DNA from: Mesocentrotus franciscanus | Taxonomy: Eukaryota; Echinodermata; Echinoidea; Camarodonta; Strongylocentrotidae | Assembly: GCA_037976565.1 (NCBI GenBank) | Contig: CP137679.1 | Coordinates: 32,121,764 to 32,185,763, forward strand | Length of the DNA: 64,000 nt | Direction of reading: 5' to 3' | In this document: positions 32,491 through 44,023 of the stretch, one piece after another | How positions within the stretch are numbered: the stretch's first letter is position 1 | Layout of the letters: each line of letters opens with the position of its first letter | The notes under the pieces: model-generated | The model's input: the letters and a program-made list of their open reading frames with translations, nothing else | The model's database searches: none | Told to the model about the DNA's origin: nothing | Translations under genes and position numbers: made by a program

Positions 32491-32761
32491 GTGAGTATAC
32501 TTGTGTTCCATTAGCAGTTCGGATTTTAAAAAAATGTCTAAATCAATCAGCTTTGCCTCTTCAAATTGCATGGCACCAATTAATCTTTCACTCTTTCATA
32601 GTTTAAAGATACGATGTCCCTTTTGCAGCCTACATCAAATTCTGTAGAATATTTCAGGAATCATGAATATGTCATGTATGTCCTATCTGTGTAATTCAAA
32701 CGTTAGAAACGTCCTAGTATTCAATTTATGCAAGAAAACCCTTTTACATTCTAGACTTCAC
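32491..32761. other. Intron 2 DNA with a dispersed ~60-bp motif
   Basis: About 32,600-32,660 holds TCCCTTTTGCAGCCTACATC. Related segments lie near 35,010-35,035 and, inverted, at 37,025-37,085. Otherwise nothing recognised. Confidence 0.4.
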
Positions 32762-34632
32762 TAGTCTTGTCCAGACGGAGGCAAGTTACCCTAGGGTAAA
32801 GGTGGTGTTAAGAGCTAGTCGGGGTAAATATGGCGGGCCAAGCATGCCACTATCCGTACAACTATACAACTATACGTCTATCCAGCCGGCCGATCAGAAC
32901 GCAGGAAACTGTACATCTATACAACTATACCAGTGGCGGATACAGGGGGGTACAGGGGGCACGTGCCTCCCCCCCGGTTAAAAAAAGGGGGAAGGGGAAA
33001 AAAAAAAGGGAGAAAAAGGAGGGGAAAAAGAGAGAAAAGGGAAGAGAGAAAGAAGAAGAAAAGAGGGAGGAGAGAAAAGGGAAGAGGAGAAAAAGGTGGG
33101 GAAAAGGAAGAAACGGGAAGAGAGAGGAGAGAAAAGGCGGAAAAAGAAGAAAGGGGGAAAGACGGAGAAGAGAAAAGGGGGAAAAGGAGAATAATGAAAA
33201 GGGAAAAGAAAGAAAGGGGATGATATTTATATAAGAAGGTTTTTTTTTTTTACCGGGAAAGGGACGGGGGGGGGCACGCAATTTTTCAGTGTGCATAATA
33301 TGGGGTCCCTCTTGTCAGGCGTGTAGCCCCCCCCCCAAAAAAAAAGCACAAGACGAACAAAAAAAAAGAAAAGGGGGTGAAGAGAGAATTTCTGTGAGTT
33401 AAAGGAGAAAGGAAAAGAAATGAAAGAGAATTAAACAACGATAGAAGAGAGGTGCGAGAGCATGAGGAATTGCTTTTCTTTTAAAGAATGATGGGATAAT
33501 AACCAAGGGCGTCGCTAAAGGAGGGGGTGCGACATCCCCCAACCTGTCAGGATACTTGCGGTAAAATTGCGCTGCTGTCGGGAAAAATGAGAAAAGGGGG
33601 AAGGGAAAAATGAGAGGGAAAGAAAAGAAAAAAAGGAAAGGAAAAGAAAGGAAAGAGAAGAGAAGAAATCCAGAAAAAAAAAGAAAAAAAAGAGGAAGGA
33701 GAGGAAAGAAAGGAAAAGAATGAAAAGAAAGAAAAGGAGAAAAGGAGAAAAGGAAAAAAGAAGAGAAAAGGGACACAAAAAACGGGGGATGAAAGAGAGG
33801 AGAGAGAGAGAGGGGTAAGAGCCTGAAAGAAGAGGGGTGGGAGTAAGAGAGAGGGGGATGTTGGGTGGAGTCACCACGTCGAAGCTTTCACGTTTCATTA
33901 AATTTAGAGAGAAATAAGACGATTTGTTGTACCGTTCTCTACTCTTAATCCTTGTCTGAATTCAGTTTTCCCCCTCCCGCGCGCTTTGACGATTTATTAA
34001 ATTATTCGAGAAAGAAGATGATTCGTTGTACCGTTCTTTACTCTTAATCCGTGTCTGAATTTTGTTTTTCCCCGCCTGGCAAGAGGGACCCCATGTTATG
34101 CACACTGCAAAATTGCGTGCCCCCCCCCCTCCCCGCCCCTCTCCCGGAAAAAACCCTTCTTATAATATCACCCCCCTTTCTTTCTTTTCCCTTCTCATTA
34201 TTCCCCTTTTCCCCCTTTTCTCTTCCCCGTCTTTCCCCCTTTCTTCCTTTCCGCCTTTTCTCTCCTCTCTCTTCCCCTTTCTTCCTTTCCCCATCCTTTT
34301 TCTCCTGTTCCCTTTTCTCTCCTTCCTCTTTTCTTCTTCTTTCTCTCTTCCCTTTTCTTTCTTTTTCCCCTCCTTTTTCTTCCCCCTTTTTTTTACCGCG
34401 GGGGCACGTACCCCCTGTGCCCCCTGTGCCCCCCTGAATCCGCCACTGGTATAGTTGTATAGATGTACAGTTTCCTGCGTTCTGATTTGCTGGCTGGATA
34501 GACGTATAGTCGAATAGTTGTATAGTTGTACGGATAGTGGCATGCTTAGCCCGCTATATACTTACCCCGACTAGCTCTTAACACCACCTTTACCCTCGGG
34601 TGACTTTTCTCCGTCTGGACAGGACTACTGTC
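32762..34632. mobile_element. 1.9-kb foldback with hAT-like fragments and long purine/pyrimidine arms
   Basis: The outer arms pair from TCTTGTCCAGACGGAG (32,767) against CTCCGTCTGGACAGGAC (ends about 34,626), through GGTGGTGTTAAGAGCTAG and a shared CAGTGGCGGAT end (32,931 and, inverted, 34,448). The left arm continues as an AG-only tract (about 32,990-33,225) and the right arm as a CT-only tract (about 34,170-34,390). The arms are ~570 bp. The centre holds another AG tract (33,590-33,780) and remnants of the GCTTTGACGTTTCAT repeat (33,885-34,070). Confidence 0.7.
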
Positions 34633-34780
34633 AGACACTATTGAGTGACTGACTGACTTCTTTTGTTCTTTGGTAATAAAATACATAAAATGAGCTGTAA
34701 CAGTTACATGCAGCATTTATCTACATCAATAACCCACTTCTTGTAATGGCCAAAATTAAAATGATTGAATCTTTGCACCG

Positions 34781-35245
34781 AGCACAAAACATACGACCAT
34801 TCGGTACAAGGGTCTGAAAATCAGACTATTTACATAAGTGATTGCAATCACTTATGTCTTTTCGACAACTAATCGTCGTTATTTTCCCGCAAAAAGACAT
34901 TTTCCAGCCCTTTCGTTTTGAAGGAAGTTCTATATCCTTATTATCTTTCAAATGCCATTGGAATTTAACCTTTTCAGTTTTTGGCCTGCAAATGGGACAT
35001 AGTACCTTTAAAGGTAGTTATCCCTTTTGCAGGCTGAAAAATATAAAATTATGTAAATCCTATGGTAAACAAGAGATAATCATAATATCAACTAAAAATT
35101 CCTCTTAAAAGATTAGAACTGGTTATTGACTTGATGTGGAATTATATCGACCGTTAGGAATTTTCAAAACGCGTTGCAAAAAAATAGGCCTAGAAGGTAG
35201 TCTGATTTTCGGACCCTTGTAACGCATAGTCGTACGTTTTGTGCT
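34781..35245. mobile_element. ~465-bp MITE with ~50-bp TIRs
   Basis: The left end AGCACAAAACATACGACCAT is mirrored at the right end (ACGTTTTGTGCT). Both arms continue to ACAAGGGTCTGAAAATCAGA or its inverse. An 88-codon frame inside has no recognisable domain. Confidence 0.7.
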
Positions 35246-36624
35246 GAGTATTGAATTGAATTGATTCGGTTTATTAAAATAGAAGAACATGCAGCTGGAA
35301 AGCTGAAATTGCTCAATTTACAAAGTCAATGTACAACACAATACACGATCAAAATATGAATGACTGAGACGTACAACCAAACAATCATGCATAATGAAAC
35401 TATATAAAACTCTCAAATATCACATACAAATCAAAAACATTGAAAACTTCTGTGTCATCAAAGGTAAGAGTGAAAGGAGAGAGAGAGACGGAACTAGAAA
35501 GAGGAAGAGAAGGGAGAAGAAAAAAGAAAGAAAAGTTGATCAGAAAATATACGAAGGATTGGAGGAGAGGGGTAGAGAAGGACAGAGTAGAAAATGAAAA
35601 GTAGAAAGAGAGGCGAATGAGGACCATTACTATTTATGTGGTACAGTCTTAAGGTATGTTTTCATTCCAAACAGGAAAAACGGAATGCAAGTCTCTGCCA
35701 AGTGCACCTGAAGTTGAAGCATATGTAAAAAAAATAAAAAAAAACACACACTTTAAATACATAATATATTAACGTCAAAAGAGCAAAGCTATGCCAATCC
35801 CGCAACAATATGAAGATTTTAAAAAATAGCACGGATTGTAACATCCTAAAAGTACATGGATAATATAATCAAAGAGATATTGCACGAGGTAAAGTAGAAA
35901 GAATATATTACACTGACAAAGAGAAAAAAGAAAAGCCATTAGAGGATAGGTGCAATATGTCAACAACGCATTAAAGAGTATCTACAAGTAAGTAAGGAAT
36001 TGACAATACACCAATAGGCAATAAAATTGCATGTACATGTAATGATACACAGTAGTATAAGCTTATAAGAAGAAAAATGAAAATATTGATAACTGCGATG
36101 TCACTATTGACATTCAAGCAGGTATAGAGAAATCATGCATCTAAAAAGATACGAATGGAAGAAGAGAGGGGGAGAGGGAGGACAATAAAAAGGGAGGATA
36201 GTATAATAGTAGACAAAGATAGAAGAACAGGCAATATCCACGATAAACAGATTTGCATAATAACGCGAAATGCATTGGAGATTATTGCAGATCATTGCAT
36301 ATTTACGTGAAATCTCACAGAAAGTACAAAAAGCATAACAAGTGAGAGAGATGATATTAACAATAAATAGTTGATATAGCTGCATTACAATGAAGAATTC
36401 AAAATGACTGACAGAGAAGGGATAGTTGATAAACTATATCTCTACAAAATGGAATGTCAAGACTTTGAGAGTTCCGAAGTTGTAATCGCGTACGGGACTG
36501 TGACTGCCTAGTGGGGGGCAAAAATTTAATAGGAGCTAAAAGTGATGACACAGAACGTTTCAGATAAAAATCGATGTAATTAAAAAATATATATAAGAGC
36601 GTTCAAAAAAGAACGGCAGCAGCA
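35246..36624. other. AT-rich intron 2 DNA
   Basis: Starts with TTGAATTGAATTGATTCGG, TTTATTAAAATAGAAGAAC and GAAAGCTGAAATTGC, reminiscent of a reverse-oriented LINE tail. GA-rich patches at about 35,470-35,600 and 36,155-36,185. No gene recognised. Confidence 0.4.
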
Positions 36625-36776
36625 GAGCCATCTATACACAGAGTTTGACCAACTTGGTTTCACTGGGTCACAATATGGCGCATATTCTTTTGTTTTGTGC
36701 TTGCCCAACAAAGCAGTAGTCGCCATATTGTGTCCAACTCGAACCGGGTTGGCCAAACTCTGTCTATAGATAGCTC
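36625..36776. mobile_element. 152-bp foldback MITE
   Basis: GAGCCATCTATACACAGAGT at the left pairs with the inverse at the right (CTCTGTCTATAGATAGCTC). The arms (~55 bp) also share CACAATATGGCG / CGCCATATTGTG. Confidence 0.8.
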
Positions 36777-37560
36777 AAGGCAGCAGCTAACAACAGCGCC
36801 ATCTATCAGACTCGATACGTTTAATGTTAGTCATTATAAAAAGCTGGTCATTGACATGTAAACATGATACTGTACCCTTTACAGCTAAGTTTATCTATGT
36901 TATTAACACGTTTTTTTTAAAATCCAGTCATTCACTCAACATTGTCTGACTGTGAAGTCTAGAGAGTAAACGGTTTTCCTTGCATAACTAGGTCACTGCT
37001 AACTTTTAAATTTCACAGATAGGACACGATTCCGGCAAAGTTCTACAGAATTTGATGTTGGCTGCAAAAGGGATACACTACCTTTAAGACAAATCACAAT
37101 GTATATTGAATGACTGAATGTGAATGGAAAGCAATGCAGCAAACATGCCAGTTTGTAAACGAAAATATTAACGACAAATTCCACTCTGCATTACCAATTT
37201 AGAAACGTAAAGCTTATTGTCATTATATTATTTATCAGTTATTGTTGAAAAGACCTGAGTTAAGAACTATTTATTTGAAAGAGACTGGAACATGAAACTT
37301 TAATTTAGTCCAGCGAAAAAATCTTCAGCCTGTTAACAAAAAATCTTATTTGCCCTTGCTTGCAATAATGCTCGACAAAAATCTAGCTAATTAAAAAATT
37401 AATTTTACATTTGATAGATCTTATTCTTTAATTTCAATTTATTAAATTGTTTGTATACACATAATTATGTATATATATATACACAACATATACAAACATA
37501 ATTATACAAACACACATACATTTATCAATTTATTTGTTTTGTAATCATATATCAAAACAG
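36777..37560. other. Intron 2 DNA upstream of exon 3
   Basis: AT-rich. Holds the inverted copy of the TTTTGCAG motif repeat (37,025-37,085) and ATATATATACAC runs near 37,455-37,500. Confidence 0.4.
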
Positions 37561-37799
37561 GACGGCCCTTTCCACTGGAGCAGTTGGACTCAGGAGCTGA
37601 TTTTGGCATCTTTTATTACGGGTTTCCATGGTTCCAGCTTCCTGCTGGTTACCTTGCCGATGCACATGGTAGAGCAGCGGTCTGGCTGCTAGGGTTTGGT
37701 TTTGGTGTGTCTGCAGTCTGTACGCTTTTGACGCCGTTGGCCGCCCATATCGGAGTACCTTTTCTGATCGCCACTCAGGTTGTTTCGGGTATTACACAG
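37561..37799 (+). CDS. SLC17-type transporter, exon 3: TM2-TM3, one-base frame break
   Basis: Seen: acceptor CAAAACAG (ends 37,560) and donor CAG|GTGCGT (GT at 37,800). In the frame handed on by exon 2 (phase 0) the sequence reads PFHWSSWTQELILASF to 37,614, matching the family's W-x-x-x-T-Q-G-x-I-L-x-S-F stretch. From 37,614 the match continues in the next frame: YYGFPWFQLPAGYLADAHGR, with the MFS loop motif G-x-x-A-D-x-x-G-R, then LGFGFGVSAVCTLLTPLAAH. The switch lies exactly at a TTTT run (37,611-37,614), where one more T would join both halves. So either the assembly lost a base or this allele is a pseudogene. The downstream half of the family (TM4-TM12) is not found in the window. Confidence 0.85.
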
Positions 37800-37893
37800 G
37801 TGCGTCGACGCAACTTTCCTTAAATTAAACCTGTTGCACACAAGGCGCTATTCCGTTACGCCAAGAGACGCCAAATGATTGTTCAATGTCACA

Positions 37894-39164
37894 GTAAACG
37901 CCCGGGGGTCCAGTCAAATATAAATACTGTAAGCATGCGTGACCAAGAAAACTCGTATAAAGGGGTGTTTTTTTAAAGATTGGACGCGGTCCGGGCGGTG
38001 GCGCAATAAGGGGTTCAAAAACGTCAATTTTGGGCCATTTTCAAGAAAAAGGGTACTTTTTCAAAATGGTTCAAAATCCTTTTTAACGCGCCGGTATACG
38101 TGTTTAGGGGTATTTTTCTAGCCCTCAGGTAGACCGGGGGAAGAAAAAAAAGGGGTAATAATTGCCCATTGGCGAGACTACCGGCCGACGCCTGCGCCGG
38201 GCCGCCTAGCTAGTAATATAGCAAAGATGATAGACGTGCGGCGCTCTATCATCTTTGGTTATAGTGTGGACGATGGATCTAGCGCGAGTCGGTATGGTAT
38301 GCATATCGCATGCACCAATAGAGTGTTATCATATTATTATGCCTAGTAGAATAGTAACTGTTCGTTGTACATTGTGTACTTTTTGTAAAAACTACATGTA
38401 CTTTATATAAATTAGATCAAATTTGAAATGTAATTCTTTTTTTCACATAAGTAACTTATGATGACTGTGCATTAAACCCATTTGGAAGTGTACAGGTTGA
38501 TGTTATTGCTTCTCTATTGAAATAACTTTTACATCAGAAGCACAATTTGATTTATTTTACATTGTCAACAACTTAAATGGTAATCCGGCCCTATCGCACT
38601 TCAAAATGCTCAAGGGGTTACAATTTTTACAATACTTGTTTAGGAGTATACACTTTTTTTAAATACCCGTTCAGGGTGTGAATGCGGGAAAATCCCACGC
38701 AAAATCCTCATGTAGGGTGTATTTTGGCTTCAGAAGTAATCCTCGTTTAGGGGGTGTCCGGAAAACCTGTGGTCACGCATGCTTACAGTATTTCTACATG
38801 ACTGAGACCCAGGGGCGGATCCAGCCGGCGGCAAGAGAGGGGGCCCAAAAAGGGGCCCACTTCGTGCGAATATTTGAAAATCGTGCCGGCCGATTTTTCG
38901 CTCCCTCAGTGGGGGTAGTGACCACAATTTTTTTTTCCACCCGGAAATTTGAAAATCTTGTCGGCCGATTGTTCGCTAAGTGGGGGTAGTGAGCACTCAT
39001 TTTTAACTCAACGGGGGGAAAAGTGCAATTTTTTTAAACCTCCACCCTTGACGCCAGGGGGGCCCAACTCCTTTTTATACAAAAAGGGTGTTTTTACCTG
39101 TTTTTTCTAGGGGGGCCCGGGCCCCTCCCTGATCCGCCACTGCTGAGACCCCCAGGAGTAAACG
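37894..39164. mobile_element. TIR element of ~940 bp interrupted by a nested MITE
   Basis: Left arm from GTAAACGCCCGGGGGTC (37,894) through ATACTGTAAGCATGCGTGAC. The right arm is its inverse at 38,771-38,809 and, beyond the nested MITE, 39,143-39,164. The body holds many short GTTTAGGGGT/GTTCAGGGTGT-like motifs. It lies just after the donor of exon 3. Confidence 0.75.
38810..39142. mobile_element. 333-bp hAT MITE nested in the TIR element
   Basis: Ends CAGGGGCGGATCCAG and GATCCGCCACTG. Flanked by identical CTGAGACC at 38,802-38,809 and 39,143-39,150. Same family as 25,739-25,965, here longer by an internal duplication of the GGGGGTAGTGA segment. Confidence 0.9.
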
Positions 39165-39500
39165 GTGAACAATCATAATATTAGTACGTCCCCTCCAGAT
39201 AACGACGGCTGCGCTCGAGTTGTCACTCCAATGCTTTGTACGCAGTCCTAGGTTTGTGTCGATTGTTACGCCCGTGTCTGTTAATAGCAGATTTGTTTGG
39301 ACATAACCGAAACCTTGCGCTAGTCCGATGCATCCTCCTTCAAGTGATTGCGTATGTGCCTATATAGAGATCCCCTAAACATTTTCCTTGCATTGTTTAC
39401 CTATGCAGTCAAGTAGCCCATAAGTCAGTAGTTATTCATCATTATCATTGAATTGTCAATACCATGCATTTACTTTTTGTGAATCTCAGTCTCACATCTT

Positions 39501-39842
39501 ATAATAATTTGGACTTATATAGCGCTTAATATACGGTATATTGTCTATAAGCGCTTTACAAATATTATTGCCCCGGTCATCGGATTCATTCGCGCACAAT
39601 GTGCACCATCTCCACTCCATGGGAGTATTCCTACCATGTGGTCACCGTTAGGGCATAGGCAGTTACTAACAATTTTTTCTCGCCATCCTACCGCGCGGGT
39701 CCTCATTTCTCTCTTGGGTATGGAGTGGCAACTGTACAGTAGATTAATGCCTTGCCAAAGGACATTGGTGCCGTGTCGGGGATCGAACCACGACCTTTGA
39801 ATTTCAAGTCAAGTGCTTAAACCACTCAACTACAACACTTCT
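39501..39842 (-). mobile_element. tRNA-derived SINE (minus strand)
   Basis: Read on the minus strand, a tRNA-like head (39,842-39,774: A-box TAGTTGAGTGG, B-box GGTTCGATCCC) is followed by CTTTGGCAAGGCATTAATCT and a tail region ending at TATATAAGTCC with AATTATTAT. The head resembles tRNA-Leu/Ser type. This layout is common in echinoderms and other marine invertebrates. Confidence 0.75.
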
Positions 39843-40167
39843 ATCTTATGCTCCAAAGTCTGTGTTAGTTGCTGACGCAGTCACACGTACGTCAGCGAAA
39901 TAACGCCTCGTGTGCAACAAGCAAAACATTTTAAAATTCAACTTATTTATTAGGCTAGCATGCATAATAAATTAATAGATCTTCTGGTATAGAATCAAGG
40001 TCTTGTTTCTTTCTATATACAAACATATAATTCAATTTGGAAAATTCGTCTGTCACGATTACAGAAAAAGTAATTAAAACAGTTGGAATAAAGTTTCAAA
40101 TCATTATGACCGGTTTCAATTCATCATTTATTATCTGACGAAATACATTGAAACCGGTACTAGTTGA

Positions 40168-40172
40168 TAACT

Positions 40173-40217
<45 letters not shown>

Positions 40218-40262
40218 CGTATAAATATATGCATATACATATACATAGATATATAATATATA
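40168..40262. repeat. (AT)n microsatellite
   Basis: Uninterrupted TATATA run to about 40,212, then a TATATACG/CATATACATA degenerate part. Confidence 0.95.
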
Positions 40263-40494
40263 TTGATTTATCCACGGATTTGTTCGGCATGATAGAGATC
40301 ACACTTTGAAGAAATGCGTTTTATGCCAAAACAATAAAATCAAAATGAAATGAAATTACATAGTTGGCATAGCATGCATGTCTTAAAAGTGTGATCTCTC
40401 TCTCTCTACACACACAAACATTAATTTTATGCATGTAAATTTTGTTTTAACCCACTGTGAATTACCGTATCATATCGGAATTTTGGAATGAGGC

Positions 40495-40805
40495 TTAATA
40501 ATAATAATAATAGTCCGTTCTTGTATCTTGTATAGCGCATAACACATTATTATGATATAAAGTCTCTATGCGCTTCCAAAGAGCTTTGGAAATTATTACC
40601 CTAGCTTTAGCTCCGGCAGCCGTTATCAGCGCACAGTGCATTTCAAGGAATAATCCTACCAGGTACCCATTTACCTCACCTGGGTTGAGTGTGGCAAATG
40701 TAGATTAATGTCTTGCCAAAGGACATTTGTGCTGGGCGGGACTCGAACCGCGGACCTGGTGATCCACAGTCCGGTGACATATCCACTGACCACGACACCT
40801 TTAAT
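40495..40805 (-). mobile_element. Second tRNA-derived SINE (minus strand)
   Basis: tRNA-like head at 40,800-40,734 on the minus strand (A-box-like TGGTCAGTGGA, B-box GGTTCGAGTCC), then CCTTTGGCAAGACATTAATC, a CACCTGGGTAGG-type core and an (ATT)n tail at the left. It shares the core with the SINE at 39,501 but has a different head. Confidence 0.75.
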
Positions 40806-40924
40806 AAGCTTAAGCTATATCTGGGCCGCTTAATCTAGAAAGTCTTTAATGTAAAACGAAGTTGCGTTCATTATGCTCGCCATGAGTGTCAATTCTGACA
40901 GACATGAGCGCTTTACAAGAACCC

Positions 40925-41430
40925 ACTATTATTATCCCCTTGCCGACGAAGTCGGAGGGGATACGTTCGTCCTTCCTTCCGTCCTTCCGTTCGTAACAAA
41001 TTTGGCTTCCGATCGATAACTTCAGTAATGTTTGACAGATTTTAATGAAATTTGATATGAAGGTACATGGTATCAAAATACAGGCTAAGTTCGATTTCAG
41101 AGTATGTAGGTCAACGGTCAAAGGTCATAGCTTAATATGCGAAAAATACACATCTGGTTTCCGATCGATAACTGTAGTAATGTTTGACGAATTTTAATGA
41201 AATTTAATATGAAGGTACATTGTATCAAAATACAGCCCAAGTTCGATTTCAAAGGTGAAAGGTCGTAGCTCATTAAATATGCAAAAACACGTAATTATAT
41301 ATGTAAAAATGTGGTTAACTTCCTTGCCTAGTAATATAAGAGAATAGTCTAATGGAGGTAACTTGTTCTAAGGTATATAGGCCATTTGTACCCTGCGAGG
41401 GGATGCTACGCTTTGCGTTGACTTGTTTTA
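40925..41430. mobile_element. Hairpin-ended minisatellite element (pearl/HINE-like)
   Basis: A left hairpin CCCCTTGCCGAC-GAA-GTCGGAGGGG (40,937-40,962) is followed by a CGTCCTTCCGTCC-type ACGG-like microsatellite and two ~180-bp core repeats starting TTCCGATCGATAACT (41,006 and 41,160). These cores contain GGTCAAAGGTCA. The right end is GAGGGGATGCTACGC. It is structurally a mirror of the element at 1-890. Confidence 0.5.
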
Positions 41431-41454
41431 TTATTATTATTATAATCATGTTTT

Positions 41455-41850
41455 TAGGTGATCTGTCATTGACAGATCACCTATTGATTTCGTCAGAATT
41501 TTCTTTCTTTATTATTATTTATTAGGTGATCTGTCATTGACAGATCACCTATTGATTTTGTCAGAATTTTCTTTCTTTATTATTAGGTGATCTGTCATTG
41601 ACAGATCACCTATTGATTTTGTCAGAATTTTCTTTCTTTATTATTATTATTATTTATTTATTAGGTGGTCTGTCGGCATCGACAGATCACCTATTGTTTT
41701 TGTCAGAATTTTCTTTCTTTATTTATTAGGTGGTCTGTCGTAATCGACAGATCACCTATTAATTTCGTCAGAATTTTCTTTTTAGGTGGTCTGTCGGCAT
41801 CGACAGATCACCTATTGTTTTTGTCAGAATTTTCTTTCTTTATTTATTTA
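41455..41850. repeat. Array of six hairpin mini-units
   Basis: Six copies of GGTGRTCTGTC...GACAGATCACC with variable loops (ATT, GGCATC, GTAATC), each followed by TATTGATTTTGTCAGAATTT and (TTAT)n. The copies are more varied in loop than in stem. Confidence 0.9.
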
Positions 41851-41869
41851 TTCTTTATTTTTATTTATT

Positions 41870-44011
41870 TCTACCCCCTTTTTTGTTCCGAGGATAACTC
41901 AAGATCGGTTTTGTCAATTTCTTTCAATTTTGGCACAGTCATAGGTCATAGTCATGAGACGTGACAGGAACATTTTCAAGGTCATCAAGTCTTCATGACG
42001 TCATCCAGGCGCCATTTTGTGTTTTTTTGGTACTTTCAACTCATGATCATATCTTCATAACGGAAAGTCATTTCTCATTCATATTTATCATGATCAAGGT
42101 CAATATCCGTCCGGTCAATTTCAGGTCAAAAAACGCGCGCGCATGCGTACGTCCGCGCGTCAGCGCGCGCAAAATTTCAAAATGCTCCAAATCGTCTCAA
42201 ATTCATTTTGGATACGTTTCAGGCCATTTTAAGCATTTCGCAAAAACGCGCACACGCACATGCGCGTGCGTTTTCGCGCGTAACACCATTACACAACATA
42301 AAATCGCCATTTTTTTCTTTCATGATATTTCCCATATTTTTTCAAACAATTTGATACCATGTTTATCTCTTATTGACCATTAATAACAAGATGAGCGTCC
42401 ATTCAATATAAATGTCCGTGCGCGCGAGCTCTTGTAATACATAGCATATATGGGCAAAAACATGCCTATACAAAATTCATTGTAACTCTTCAGAATGGAT
42501 GGGAACTCCCATTTTTTTTCATATTTGGATAGATTATGAGTCGGAGATATGATTTCATGTCTCATTTGACCCTCAATTAACTCATGACGTCATCATAATG
42601 GCCTCCGAACTCAAAATTTCAATTTGCATATTATGACGTCAGCATATTTTTGGAAAATTGATTGTATCTCTGTAAATATTGATCGATTTTCTTCCAAATT
42701 TTGATATGTTCTAGCTGAGACAATTTTCTACAAATGCAGTCATCACGATTTTTCATTTTGACAAAGGCATCATGGCGTATTTTTGCGATTAAAGGAGGCA
42801 TGTCAATTTTTCACATTTTGCGTGTATTCTCTATGGGACATGACTTTTTCTCAAAACTGGATTCTACATTCCGTCTTTCGCGAGCAATATCTCCGTCGTT
42901 TTAGTTTTGTTTTGCTGAGCTTTGAGTATGTTGTAGCTGAGACAATAAGCTATCACAAGTGTGCCCTTTATTTTTCGATCAGATGCCGGGATCATGCTCA
43001 TATTTCACTTGCAAAGTGGGATTTGAGAATTCCATTTTCCGTTCACGTGTAATGTCTATGTGGATTATTTTGGTATAGTGGTCATAGCACTTGCCTCCCA
43101 TTCCGGCGACCCAAGTTCGATTCCTGGTGGGTCATTTTTTTTTTTTTTTTTGCCGTCGTTTTAAATTTGATTTTATGATCTTCTTCGACTATTATAACAT
43201 ATTATCATATACAATCACAAACAATGTAATAAAATGCCTAATTTTGCGTGTTATATCTATGGGAGAAGAATGTCAATCGTTTGAGTACAACCCTATGGGA
43301 AATCTGGTATTAAACCTAATATAGGGTGTATCTCCCAACTCTGCTACAATATCAAATCACCTTGCTAGTCTCCTTCCCAGACGTTTTTACTTTTTCAGTT
43401 ATTCAGCCCAAGGTATATGCATGTTTACGTCTCTCCCGTGGACATAGAATTGTTTACTTGTCTATACTTCTCTCTTTCTCTATATTAAATTCTATTTATG
43501 CTGGATATATTGAATGCATCGTTCTCCATTGCATCTCTCTCTTTCTCCTCTCTCTTGCTCTGTTTCCTTCTCCTCTCTGTCTCTGCATATATATCTCTCT
43601 CTACTCTTTTACCCTCTCCTCTCTCTCTGCCTCCCTCTACCTCGACCTCTTGCCTTGCCTCCCTCTTATTCTCTTGCTCTGTCTCCCTCTGCCTCTGCCC
43701 TTCTCTTTTTCTTCTCTCTCACCCTCTACCTCTCCCGCCTGCTCTGGTTCTCGTTCTCCTTCTATTATGTCTTGTAATGTTCCTTAATTTTCTACAGCTC
43801 TGCCCTTTGCCCTTTGGCCTTGGAACTCAAAATACGAATTTGCATATTATGACGTCAGCATATTTATGGAAAATTGATTGTATCTGTAAATATGGATCGA
43901 TTTTCTTCCAAATTTTGATATGTTGTAGCTAAGACAATTTTCTACAAGATCAGTTATTCAGATTACATAACAGACCACCTAATTCGTCCTCATGACGAAT
44001 TACATTTCTAG
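41870..44011 (+). mobile_element. Helentron-like unit 7 (type B, D-type tail)
   Basis: Plus-strand orientation: 5' TCTACCCC (41,870), GGCGCC/TGACGTCATCC block, CG-alternating tract, tRNA-Gly-like module, GA(CT)-rich tract, hairpin (43,980-44,002), CTAG (44,008-44,011), T. The 5' half differs from type A: it reads GTCTTCATGACGTCATCC where type A has GTCATCGTGACGTCATCC. Confidence 0.6.
43063..43134 (+). pseudogene. tRNA-Gly(CCC)-like module
   Basis: A-box TGGTATAGTGG, anticodon loop CTCCCAT, B-box GTTCGATTCC, then TCA and a T17 run. The acceptor stem is not closed. Confidence 0.75.
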
Positions 44012-44023
44012 TTTTTATTTATT

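Noticed and set aside
34842..35108. 88-codon frame as a gene inside the MITE.
   Set aside because: Lies wholly between the element's TIRs, has no domain and no codon bias.
37939..38121. Frame after exon 3 as a continuation of the transporter.
   Set aside because: Lies inside a TIR element, highly basic, and lacks hydrophobic helices expected next in the family.
43063..43134. Functional tRNA-Gly(CCC) genes.
   Set aside because: A- and B-boxes are good but the acceptor 5' strand is missing and the anticodon stem mispairs in all eight copies.
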